NCBI GenBank assembly: GCA_020634815.1
Contig: JACKBA010000014.1
Span: forward strand, 1 to 64,000
DNA: 64,000 nucleotides
From: Caldilineaceae bacterium
GTDB lineage: Bacteria; Chloroflexota; Anaerolineae; Caldilineales; Caldilineaceae
Reading direction: 5' to 3'
The notes beneath the pieces are model-generated. The model had not been told where the DNA came from. It worked only from the letters and a program-made list of their open reading frames with translations, and did not search any database. Of the stretch, positions 1 through 10,367 are shown piece after piece; the stretch's first letter is position 1; each line of letters begins with the position of its first letter. The position numbers and the translations under genes are program-made.

Positions 1-1
1 C

Positions 2-1126
<1,125 letters not shown>

Positions 1127-1165
1127 CCCCCGCCCACTTTGTGACCTGTCGGGTCGCAGAGAGAA

Positions 1166-2044
1166 CTACAGTTCGTCCGGGATGCTCGCCGCCTCGAACG
1201 CGGTGATGACATCTTCCTGTGTCAAGAACTGGTAGGCCGCCTCGAAGGTGTCGACGTGACGCGCTACCGATTCCTCGCTCTCCTTCGCTGCCACAACCAC
1301 CAGGGTGCTGAGCCCAGCGATCAATGCGACGATGCTGGGCATTGGCCCCACGACGTCGGTCGGCGCGTAGACAACGAGGTCGGCAATGCGGTTGACAGGG
1401 CTCGCCAGTTCGCCGACAATGCCGAGTGTCGCCGCGCCACGCGCCCGGGCGAACTCGATAGAACGGGCAACATCACGGCCATACGCAGTGGCGCTGACGC
1501 CAATAACCAGGACCGAACTATCGACCGCCATCAACGTGGCGGCTTTCTTGACTGCATCGTTGGGAAGATACTCGGCGCGCACGCCGCGGTGACGCAACTG
1601 TTGGGCGATAGTTTCCGTCACAGCTTCGGCGTACCCTTCACCCACGACCACGATCCGGTCGGCACGGTCGAATAGCCGGGCGACGGCCTCGATATGCTCC
1701 GGTGGGTTGTGGATGATTAACTGCAGCAGGTTTTGGCGTTCCTGCTCGATCCGGTCCTTGAAGATACCAGCCGGATCGTCTGGTGCAAGCGGCTTCGGCT
1801 CATACGCCGCGTAGATTTCGGACTTGACCTGTTCCCGGATGTCGTGAAGCAACTCCGGATAGCCGTTGTAACCTAGTCGTTGCGAGAAACGTACTACGGT
1901 CGTCGTGTCGACACCCACAGCGTAGGCAAGCTGTGCGGCCGTCATGAAGGCAACATCGTAGTAGTTGCTCAAGATATAATCCGCGACTTTCCGGTAACTA
2001 CGGCTTAGGTGGTCGTAGTACTCACGGATCTTTTCCCTATACAT
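1166..2044 (-). CDS. RpiR/MurR-family transcriptional regulator (HTH_6 + SIS)
   Basis: This 292-residue protein has the full RpiR layout. An N-terminal winged/HTH domain (about residues 1-77) has the family pattern 'TAAQLAYAVGVDTTTVVRF' with 'SQRLGYNGYPEL'. A SIS sugar-phosphate isomerase-fold domain (about 110-260) contains 'IVVVGEGYAEAV'. Family members sense phosphosugars and control sugar catabolism or cell-wall recycling genes. The start is supported by a GGGGGG-rich ribosome-binding site a few bases upstream. The gene diverges from a polysaccharide deacetylase across a 266-bp region holding an 11-bp inverted repeat that could be its operator. The ligand is unknown. Confidence 0.9.
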   Translation of the reverse strand: MYREKIREYYDHLSRSYRKVADYILSNYYDVAFMTAAQLAYAVGVDTTTVVRFSQRLGYNGYPELLHDIREQVKSEIYAAYEPKPLAPDDPAGIFKDRIEQERQNLLQLIIHNPPEHIEAVARLFDRADRIVVVGEGYAEAVTETIAQQLRHRGVRAEYLPNDAVKKAATLMAVDSSVLVIGVSATAYGRDVARSIEFARARGAATLGIVGELASPVNRIADLVVYAPTDVVGPMPSIVALIAGLSTLVVVAAKESEESVARHVDTFEAAYQFLTQEDVITAFEAASIPDEL

Positions 2045-2134
2045 CTGGCCCCCCTAGAATGCAAGAGTGGTTAGCAAATTTGATCTATATGGACATGCGC
2101 AGCTTCCTTGTAGAATTGTAGGAGAATGCCAACC

Positions 2135-2200
2135 TGATTTGGTGAAACTTCCGTCTACAAAGTATAGAGGGGACAACTGGTTTTGTCAATCACCAAATCA
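2135..2200. promoter_or_regulatory. Perfect 11-bp inverted repeat with 44-bp spacer between divergent genes (candidate operator pair)
   Basis: TGATTTGGTGA at 2135-2145 is matched exactly by its reverse complement TCACCAAATCA at 2190-2200. It lies in the only sizeable non-coding stretch between the RpiR-type regulator (start 2044) and the deacetylase (start 2311). The half-sites are about five helical turns apart centre to centre, which would suit two dimers or a loop rather than one dimer. RpiR-family proteins commonly autoregulate and control neighbours. The function is inferred from position and symmetry only. Confidence 0.4.
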
Positions 2201-2310
2201 AATATTGGGTACTTGTGAAACATAGATTGACGACAATCGTTGCATCGTCGGAGGTCATTTTCGCGACAAATGAATTGTTCCAGCCTTCGCCGGCGTGGTA
2301 TCATGCGCGC

Positions 2311-3396
2311 ATGAAGTGCGGTTCTATGGGCTTTGCACGAGGTCACCACACCGGTTTGTGGATGATATTGGGAAGCCTCTTCGTAACATTGTTTCTGGCT
2401 GCCGGGTGCGGCCGCAACGACGCTATGGCTGAAAGCGGCAGCACGGTCGATGCGCCGGATGCAGCTATTTCTGCTGCGGTCACTATACTCTCACCGATCT
2501 CAGTCACCCTCACCGTCACCCCCCTCGCAACGAATCGTGCAGAGCCGGCGGTGGCGACGCAACCCGCTACCGCCACAGCCAAGGCGACGCCGAGCGCCAC
2601 AGCAACGACCGCTGACGTTTCGCTGACGGCACTTTTGCCGACGCCCACGCCAACCGCAACTCCGCTGCCGACACCGGCCTATGCGCCCACGCCGGACGGC
2701 GAGGTACGCACGCTGCGCGTTCCGGTCCTCATGTACCATTACCTCAGCGTGCCGCCCGCAGACGCCGACATTTATCGGCTCGACCTGTCGGTGCCGCCCG
2801 ATCTCTTTGCCGAGCACCTGGACCGTCTGCTGGCCGAGGGCTACACGACGATCAGCCCTTATGAACTGGCGGAGGCACTCCAGCGCGGCGCCGAGCTACC
2901 GGAGAAGCCCATCCTGATCACATTCGACGACGGCTATCGCGACAACTACGAGAACGCCTTCCCGCTCTTGCGCGAGCGGCGCATGCAGGCAACGATATTC
3001 GTCGTCACAGACTTCATTGATGAGGAGCGGCCGGCATATCTGACCTGGGGGATGGCACGGGAGATGCTGGCCAACCAGATCGCCATCGAGTCTCACGGGC
3101 GCAATCATGCAGGGCTTGCAGAGAAAGATGACGATTATCTGGTCTGGCAGGCGCTTGGCAGTTTGGAGACGATCGAACACGAGCTTGGCGTGCGCCCCCG
3201 CTTCGTCTCCTACCCGGCCGGCGAGTACGACCAGCGCACGATCGATGTATTCCGCAGCGCCGGATATTGGGCAGGATTCACCACCGAGCAGGGCACGGAG
3301 CAAACCAATGCGGCGCCCTTCGAGTTGGAGCGCATCCGCGTGCGCAACACGACGACCGCCGACGAGTTGATTCGCCTGCTGTCACTCGACTGGTAG
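2311..3396 (+). CDS. Polysaccharide deacetylase lipoprotein (carbohydrate esterase 4-like)
   Basis: With the ATG at 2311 the product has 361 residues: a short basic start, a hydrophobic stretch and lipobox 'LAAGC' (Cys33). A Thr/Pro/Ala-rich linker (about 65-130) follows, then a NodB-type deacetylase domain. The metal-binding motif TFDDGY lies near residues 204-209 and the second His motif SHGRNH near 261-266; 'VLMYHYL' opens the domain. CE4 enzymes remove N- or O-acetyl groups from chitin, peptidoglycan or exopolysaccharide; the anchor places this one outside the membrane. The frame is open further upstream to a GTG at 2215, but that extension would precede the signal peptide and is unlikely. 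ATG 2326 is another possible start. Confidence 0.85.
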   Translation: MKCGSMGFARGHHTGLWMILGSLFVTLFLAAGCGRNDAMAESGSTVDAPDAAISAAVTILSPISVTLTVTPLATNRAEPAVATQPATATAKATPSATATTADVSLTALLPTPTPTATPLPTPAYAPTPDGEVRTLRVPVLMYHYLSVPPADADIYRLDLSVPPDLFAEHLDRLLAEGYTTISPYELAEALQRGAELPEKPILITFDDGYRDNYENAFPLLRERRMQATIFVVTDFIDEERPAYLTWGMAREMLANQIAIESHGRNHAGLAEKDDDYLVWQALGSLETIEHELGVRPRFVSYPAGEYDQRTIDVFRSAGYWAGFTTEQGTEQTNAAPFELERIRVRNTTTADELIRLLSLDW

Positions 3397-3405
3397 ACGC
3401 CACCG

Positions 3406-4791
3406 CTAGTCGTTGCTGATCACCGGCAACAGCGCGCGGAACGAACTCTGGTACTCCAACTGGCTGTCGACATAGTCGCCGGCCCAGCCGCCGGTAATGT
3501 AGACCTGGCCTTCGGCCCCGATCGCCCCCAGGTTGCGCCATTCGCCCTGGATCGGCGACGGGAAATTGCTCCACGAGTTGGTCGAGAAGTCGAAGCGCTC
3601 ATGGTTGACGAGCGGCTGCGTCCAGCCACCCCCCAGCGCGTAAAGCGCAACCCCATCGTAGACCAGCGCCAATCCACCGCGCGGCGACGCCAGCGCCGGC
3701 AATTCGCGCGTCTGGCCCGTCGCGGGCGTCACGACTTCGACCAGATCCAGTTCGCGTTCGCCGTCGTAGCCGCCCGCCACATAGATTTCACCGCTCACGA
3801 CTTCCGCGCCGAGGAAGGCACGCCCCTTTGAAAGCTGGCCGACGAGTTGCCAGGCATTGCCGGCGCCGCCCGCGCCTGGGGTGAAACGCCAGATTTCGCT
3901 ACGCATGGAACGCCCGTCCCACCCGCCGACCAGGTAGAGCGATTCGCCATCGGCGACCAGTGCCGCGCCCGCCACGGGATAGGGCAACCGGCCAACACTC
4001 TCCCACCGCCCGTCAGGCAAATCAAAACGGTAGAACTGGTCTGACAGGAGGGGCTCGGCATTGCCGGCCGCGCTATTCTGACTGCCGCCCGCCACGTAGA
4101 TCGACTGGCCCAGCGTAGTCGCAGCGAGATTCGCCAGCGGTGCGGGGAGCGACTTCCCCGCCGTCCATTCGTTGGTTTCCAGGTCAAACAGCCACGTGTC
4201 GGCGCGTGCCGTACCCGTGGCGTCTTCGCCGCCGATGACGAAAAGTTGCGTCCCGACGCGTACCATGGCATGGCGACCGACGGGCTGGCGCAGCGGAGTG
4301 CGCATACTCCAGCGCGGCTCCAGGCGCACGGCGGGCGGCGCCGTCACCGGTTGGCCAGCATTGGAGAGAAGATCAGCCGACGCCGGGGCCAGGCCGCCCA
4401 CATACGGCGCAAACAACAGGATCAGCGACAGCGCAAGGGCCGCCACCAGATAGAGCCGCTGCCAGAACCGCGCCGTCACAGGGAGACCGGCGAGCGCGGC
4501 CGGTTCGGGCACGGGCGGTGGAGCATCTTCTTCAGCACCTTCCAGGTTGACGCCCGGCACGTGCACCCACCCGCGCTGCACCAGCAACATCGAGGCTTCC
4601 GTACGGCTGTTGACCTGGAGCTTCTCAAAGATGTTGCGCAGGTGAACCTTGACGGTATGCGGGCTGATGATCAGATCGCGCGCGATTTCGGCGTTGCTGG
4701 CGCCTGTGACCAGCAGCCGTGCGACTTCCATCTCACGTTCGCTGAGCGGATTTTCCGCCGGCGCCTCACGGCTCTCGTACAGGTCCGCCAT
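3406..4791 (-). CDS. LuxR-type HTH / transmembrane / kelch-repeat protein
   Basis: The 461 residues have three parts. Residues about 14-76 form a LuxR/GerE DNA-binding domain ('LSEREMEVARLL', 'SNAEIARDL', 'SPHTVKVHLRNIFEKL', 'RTEASMLL'). Residues about 109-133 form one hydrophobic transmembrane helix. The remaining 325 or so residues are repeated kelch blades with the paired-glycine pattern ('LFVIGGED', 'IYVAGGSQ', 'LYLVGGWDG', 'IYVAGGYDG', 'LYALGGGW', 'VYITGGWAG'), enough for a six-bladed propeller outside the cell. The layout suggests a membrane-bound one-component regulator whose propeller senses an extracellular ligand. No receiver domain is present. The gene converges on the deacetylase with only 9 bp between stops. 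Ligand and targets are unknown. Confidence 0.85.
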   Translation of the reverse strand: MADLYESREAPAENPLSEREMEVARLLVTGASNAEIARDLIISPHTVKVHLRNIFEKLQVNSRTEASMLLVQRGWVHVPGVNLEGAEEDAPPPVPEPAALAGLPVTARFWQRLYLVAALALSLILLFAPYVGGLAPASADLLSNAGQPVTAPPAVRLEPRWSMRTPLRQPVGRHAMVRVGTQLFVIGGEDATGTARADTWLFDLETNEWTAGKSLPAPLANLAATTLGQSIYVAGGSQNSAAGNAEPLLSDQFYRFDLPDGRWESVGRLPYPVAGAALVADGESLYLVGGWDGRSMRSEIWRFTPGAGGAGNAWQLVGQLSKGRAFLGAEVVSGEIYVAGGYDGERELDLVEVVTPATGQTRELPALASPRGGLALVYDGVALYALGGGWTQPLVNHERFDFSTNSWSNFPSPIQGEWRNLGAIGAEGQVYITGGWAGDYVDSQLEYQSSFRALLPVISND

Positions 4792-4849
4792 CGCTCAGTA
4801 CACCCTCGTTTTCGACGTCATGACCTCATTGTACCGGACGACGCAGCCA

Positions 4850-4885
4850 ATCAAAAGCGCCGGGCTCCGTGAAGAGTCCGGCGCA
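4850..4885 (-). terminator. Intrinsic terminator after the SDR gene
   Basis: Read on the minus strand, GCGCCGG and CCGGCGC form a 7-bp GC stem with a 14-nt loop followed by TTTT. It lies 35 bp downstream of the stop of the leftward SDR gene. Confidence 0.6.
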
Positions 4886-4918
4886 GCGGGGCATGAGAAC
4901 CAGGTTCAGCAGCGCGGA

Positions 4919-5734
4919 TCAGGTGCCGATGACGATGCCGCCGTCGACGCGAATCACTTCGCCGTTCACGAACGATGCCTCGTCGCTTGCCAGCCACAGG
5001 TAGGCGTTGGCGATATCTTCGGGCTTGCCGGCGCGACGCAGCGGCGTTCGTTCGACCATCTTGTTGTAGATGTGATCAGGCATCTTGGCGGTCATGGGCG
5101 TTTCGATGAAGCCGGGCGCAACGGCATTGACGCGGATACCCTTTGGCCCCAACTCGCGCGCCCACACCTTCGTCATGCCGATGACGGCGGACTTGGTGGC
5201 GACATAATTTGTCTGGCCGAAGTTGCCGTCGATCCCCACAATGGAAGCTGCGTTGAGGATAACGCCACCGTGTCCTTGCGCCAGCATCTGGTTGGCAGCA
5301 GCCTGCCCGCACAAATAGACGCCCTTGAGGTTGATGTCGACGACCAGGTCGAACTCCTCTTCGCCCATCTTGCGCAGTTGTGCATCGCGCGTGATGCCGG
5401 CATTGTTGACCAGAATGTCCAGCCGGCCAAAGGCGGCCAGCGTTTGCTGCACGAGATTGGTCACGCTGTTGGCGCTGGTCACGTCGACCGGGACAAAAAT
5501 CGCGGCGGGGCGTCCGTCGGCGTAGTGGTCGTTGAGCGACTCGGCGAACTCCTTGCCCTGCTCGGCCATCACGTCGCAGATGACCACTTGCGCGCCTTCG
5601 CGCGCAAAGGCCGTCGCCGTCGCCGCGCCGATCCCGCGCGCTGAGCCGGTGACGATGGCGACCCTGTCTTTGAGGCGGCCAAAGCCCTGGCGAACTGCAT
5701 CCTGTAACAGGCCGGTTCCATTTGCCACTGTCAT
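4919..5734 (-). CDS. SDR-family 3-oxoacyl/acetoacetyl-CoA reductase-like oxidoreductase
   Basis: This 271-residue classical short-chain dehydrogenase has the cofactor motif 'TGSARGIG' near residues 32-39, 'NNAG' mid-protein, a catalytic Ser in 'LNAASIVG', the YxxxK pair in 'YVATK', and 'VAPGFIETPM' after it. It is close in pattern to FabG and PhaB, NADPH-dependent reductases of 3-oxoacyl-ACP or acetoacetyl-CoA. I chose the ATG at 5734 because GGGGAG lies 10 bases upstream; the 33-codon extension to 5833 has no homologous character. It carries about 25 extra residues before the Rossmann fold. The gene stands alone, so a fatty-acid, polyhydroxyalkanoate or secondary role cannot be decided. Confidence 0.85.
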   Translation of the reverse strand: MTVANGTGLLQDAVRQGFGRLKDRVAIVTGSARGIGAATATAFAREGAQVVICDVMAEQGKEFAESLNDHYADGRPAAIFVPVDVTSANSVTNLVQQTLAAFGRLDILVNNAGITRDAQLRKMGEEEFDLVVDINLKGVYLCGQAAANQMLAQGHGGVILNAASIVGIDGNFGQTNYVATKSAVIGMTKVWARELGPKGIRVNAVAPGFIETPMTAKMPDHIYNKMVERTPLRRAGKPEDIANAYLWLASDEASFVNGEVIRVDGGIVIGT

Positions 5735-5900
5735 GGGAATGAATCTCCCCTCATGATAACTGGGTACACAGCCGTTTCGGCTGCGAGCCGGGACTTGATG
5801 AAGGTATCTGGGAAAAGCCCACGCACGCTTCATGCGCGCTCATCCACGATATCAGCATAGCAATGCCCGGTTACATTCGGGTTACCGGCGTGTCAATTGC

Positions 5901-6779
5901 TCATTTCGCGTCTGTTGCAGGGCAGGCGCGACAAAGAACGCCCCATTCGTCGAGCGAGAGTGTCTCGGCACGGCGCGCCGGATCGATGCCCGCATTGGCC
6001 AACCATTGCTGCACCGTGGCTTTGTCAAGCTGAAGCCCGGCGGCCAGGCTGTTGTGGATCTGCTTGCGCTTCTGGCTGAAACCGGCGCGAACCACCGCGA
6101 AAAAGCGGGCTGGATCCATCGCGACAGCAGGCTGCGGCCGCACGCGCAGGTGCAGGATCGCACTGTCGACCTTCGGTCGCGGCGAAAAGGCCGCGGCCGG
6201 CACGCACTGCACAATGCGCGGCTCGGCGTAAAACTGCACGCTCACGGCCAGCAGCGACATATCGCCCGGCGCGGCGCAGATGCGCTGCGCAACCTCCCAC
6301 TGCACCATGACGACGGCCGATGTCGGGGGCTGAGCCGCTTCCAGCAAGTGGCGCAGCACCGCACTGGTGATGTAGTAGGGGAGATTTGCGACGACTTTGT
6401 AGGAGATTGGAGATTGGAGATTGGAGGTTGGGGAATGGCTAATCTCCAATCTCCAATCTCCAATCTCTCTTCCCTTCCCACAAGCATCGGCAACGAGCCG
6501 CCCCGGCGCCTGCTCCAAAATATCGCCGTGCACGATGTGCACGTGCGGACGGCCGGCGAACTGCTGGCGCAGCGGCTCGATCAGCCGGTCGTCCAACTCG
6601 ACGGCGACCAGGCAGCCGGCGCGTTTGGCCAGCGCCTCGGTCAGCACACCCTTGCCGGGGCCGATCTCCAGCACGGCATCACTGGAGCCGACTTCCGCCG
6701 CGTCCAGGATCGGCGCCAGATAACGCCGGTCCGCCAGAAAGTTCTGGCCGAGCGACTTCTTGGCTGGCACTCCACTCAT
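5901..6779 (-). CDS. rsmA: 16S rRNA (adenine1518/1519-N6)-dimethyltransferase RsmA/KsgA with in-frame repeat insert
   Basis: The product dimethylates two adjacent adenines in the 3' hairpin of 16S rRNA during small-subunit assembly. Seen are the N-terminal 'KKSLGQNFL', SAM motif 'EIGPGKGVLTEAL' (about 38-50), 'HGDILE' (about 84-89), catalytic 'NLPYYITS' (about 132-139) and the all-alpha C-terminal domain. It has 292 residues, about 20 more than usual. Residues about 103-126, between 'HGDIL' and 'NLPYY', are encoded by a palindromic repeat (6403-6467) and have no counterpart in the family. The frame is kept, so the enzyme is probably active. It ends 166 bp from the SDR start and begins 127 bp from the lepA stop. 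Confidence 0.95.
   Translation of the reverse strand: MSGVPAKKSLGQNFLADRRYLAPILDAAEVGSSDAVLEIGPGKGVLTEALAKRAGCLVAVELDDRLIEPLRQQFAGRPHVHIVHGDILEQAPGRLVADACGKGREIGDWRLEISHSPTSNLQSPISYKVVANLPYYITSAVLRHLLEAAQPPTSAVVMVQWEVAQRICAAPGDMSLLAVSVQFYAEPRIVQCVPAAAFSPRPKVDSAILHLRVRPQPAVAMDPARFFAVVRAGFSQKRKQIHNSLAAGLQLDKATVQQWLANAGIDPARRAETLSLDEWGVLCRACPATDAK
6403..6467. repeat. Palindromic repeat (family A) inside rsmA: 24-bp perfect arms
   Basis: The left arm (6403-6426) is a run of the 7-mer GAGATTG repeated; the right arm (6444-6467) is its exact reverse complement, with a 17-nt loop. Both arms are tandem copies of the same heptamer, so the element is a tandem repeat facing its inverse. It lies in-frame in rsmA and encodes about 24 residues. 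From general knowledge, similar heptamer palindromes are dispersed in Chloroflexota and some other genomes; that is not shown by this window alone. Confidence 0.9.
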
Positions 6780-6802
6780 CCGCTGTCTCCGTCACAAAAG
6801 AA

Positions 6803-6886
6803 TAGACCGCGGATTTGGCGGATCAGGCGGATTTGCACGGATATTCATCCGCGAGAATCCGTCGAATCCGTCAAATCCGCGGTCTA
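6803..6886. repeat. Palindromic repeat (family B) between rsmA and lepA
   Basis: TAGACCGCGGATTTGGCGGAT at 6803-6823 is mirrored at 6866-6885 by its reverse complement with a single mismatch. Internal variants of the 8-mer GGCGGATT and AATCCGTC fill the space between. It takes up most of the 127 bp between the two genes. It could fold into a long hairpin in either transcript and may affect readthrough from lepA into rsmA. Its sequence is unrelated to the heptamer palindrome within rsmA. Confidence 0.85.
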
Positions 6887-6906
6887 TCTCTTCGCTTACT
6901 GTCTGT

Positions 6907-8706
<1,800 letters not shown>

Positions 8707-8714
8707 AACAGGGG

Positions 8715-8720
8715 ATTATA
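8715..8720 (-). promoter_or_regulatory. Candidate lepA -10 box (TATAAT), 8 nt before the ATG
   Basis: On the minus strand TATAAT is flanked by GGGG and CCCC and ends 8 nt before the lepA ATG, so transcription would begin at or within a base or two of the start codon. The best -35 match, TTGCAC, is 20 nt upstream, which is longer than ideal. Confidence 0.45.
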
Positions 8721-8939
8721 CCCCAAGCCAAGCATCCGGCGTGCAATAGCCGGTCAGCAAAATCACATGTTGCATCCAGCCTGCCTTTGAAAATACTCGA
8801 CATCCAAACAATAGAGGCCCCCCCATGATATGATAGATTGCTGGTAAGCCACAGAACAATCCGCTCACTGCGAATGCACAACAACCGGTCGGCGAGCTAT
8901 GCATTGGGCAAAATTCCGATCCCTCGGAAAGGATTTACC

Positions 8940-10355
8940 ATGAATACACGCATCTGGAGATGGTTTGGCGTTCTGTCAGGTCTGCTGTTGGTAGGTCTGC
9001 TGCTGGTTGGCCTGATGATCTGGCAGCGGCAGCCGCACCCGGCGGAGGCTGAGCTGTCCGCCGCATCCTCCGCTCCAGCTCATCAGGCTGGCGGTGCACC
9101 CATACAGGAGAATCTTCTTGTCCCGCTTTCTGTGGATTCAGTTTCCTTTTCGCCGCTGCCGACGCCGCCTCCGCCAGGTGTCCGTCCGCCGGAAGCGCCA
9201 CCCTTCTGCACATTTGCTGGCGAGTCAACCGCCGAGACAGCGCCGCCAGAATCGCTGTTGGACAGATTTGTTTTTTCTGAACCGACCGTTGTGCTGACAA
9301 ACGCGATAGGAATGGATATAGCTGGGTGGCTACCAGACAGCCAGCAACTCTTGATTGCGCGGAGTCATCCAGATACGCTTGAGCAAAGTATTGAAACATT
9401 CGACTCTCAAACTTCACAACTCCAACTCTATGCGTATCAGAAAAATAGTGGCAGGCCCCCAATGTGGTCTTCAGATTTTAAGTCTGTGATCTACCTTGAC
9501 TGGGAATTCGTCGACCAGAAACAAGGAATTGCTCAGTGGGATTTATGGATCAGTCCTGGTCCGCCAGAGAATGCTTTCAAGGTTGTTGAAGGGCTTACTG
9601 CAATGTCAGTTGTCGGGGTAGATCCGAACGGCGTCTTGATTCGAGCTACTGCCTCTTCTGAGTCTTTGCCAAAGTTACCAGACAAAACCTCTCATTTTTT
9701 CCGAGAAGTAGTCCTTCCGACTGATCCTGCTGTCCTCATCTATCCCAAATCCGCTGTTGGTACAATCAATACGTATACCCCTCTTGAATTCTCGACTTCT
9801 CGGCAACTCAATGGCACATTGATTGCGCTATACGCCGATCCTTATCTTTATCTACTCAATGACCAAACTGATACCATTTGTGAAGTAAATCTCGGTCAAG
9901 TTAATAAGTTGCCCCGATGGCCTTATGTAACCCAGTGGAGTCCAAATGGTCGCTATCTCGCCATGATCACTACTGCTAGTCTGCCGGGAAGCTTGGTGTC
10001 ATTCAATGAATTAACGCTGTTGGATACAGAGACGGGTAAGCTTCAACAACTCCCTATTGAGGGATACATTCAAGAAATTGACTGGGCGTCCGACAGTCGT
10101 CACATTTTGATGCAAGTGCTACTCGACCAATCCATGCTTCCTCCCATTCAAAGGCTGTTCTTGCTGGATACAATGTCTGGGCAAGTGAGCAAAGTGTTGC
10201 CAGACTTCCAGGTAGGTGGGGGCACGGGTACAAATTTTCAGATGGCGTGGTCTCCAGATGGCACACAGATAGCAGTAAAATGTCCGGTCTGGCCAACAAA
10301 CATGGCTATTATTGAGGATCGAATTTGCCTAATCGCTGTTGAAATGAAACCATAA
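8940..10355 (+). CDS. Membrane-anchored beta-propeller (WD40/TolB-like) protein
   Basis: The ATG at 8940 follows GGAAAGGA by a few bases and gives 471 residues. A basic N-terminus leads into one hydrophobic helix (about 10-27), then a Pro-rich linker and a beta-rich body. Blade motifs typical of WD40-like/TolB propellers are 'WSPNGRYLAMI', 'WASDSRHILM' and 'WSPDGTQIAVK'. It is probably an extracytoplasmic binding or scaffold protein; no catalytic residue is evident. Base composition falls well below the neighbours from about 9.3 kb onward, hinting at transfer. The next gene starts 12 bp after its stop, so the two are probably co-transcribed. Confidence 0.65.
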   Translation: MNTRIWRWFGVLSGLLLVGLLLVGLMIWQRQPHPAEAELSAASSAPAHQAGGAPIQENLLVPLSVDSVSFSPLPTPPPPGVRPPEAPPFCTFAGESTAETAPPESLLDRFVFSEPTVVLTNAIGMDIAGWLPDSQQLLIARSHPDTLEQSIETFDSQTSQLQLYAYQKNSGRPPMWSSDFKSVIYLDWEFVDQKQGIAQWDLWISPGPPENAFKVVEGLTAMSVVGVDPNGVLIRATASSESLPKLPDKTSHFFREVVLPTDPAVLIYPKSAVGTINTYTPLEFSTSRQLNGTLIALYADPYLYLLNDQTDTICEVNLGQVNKLPRWPYVTQWSPNGRYLAMITTASLPGSLVSFNELTLLDTETGKLQQLPIEGYIQEIDWASDSRHILMQVLLDQSMLPPIQRLFLLDTMSGQVSKVLPDFQVGGGTGTNFQMAWSPDGTQIAVKCPVWPTNMAIIEDRICLIAVEMKP

Positions 10356-10367
10356 CTTGGTGGGGAT

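Noticed and set aside
6403..6467. CRISPR-like repeats in rsmA
   Set aside because: Heptamer tandem and inverted, no spacers, and in-frame in a gene; a palindromic dispersed repeat explains it better.
8707..8939. Possible RNA gene or attachment site between lepA and the propeller gene
   Set aside because: No tRNA-like or repeat structure seen; it holds only promoter-like AT-rich sequence.
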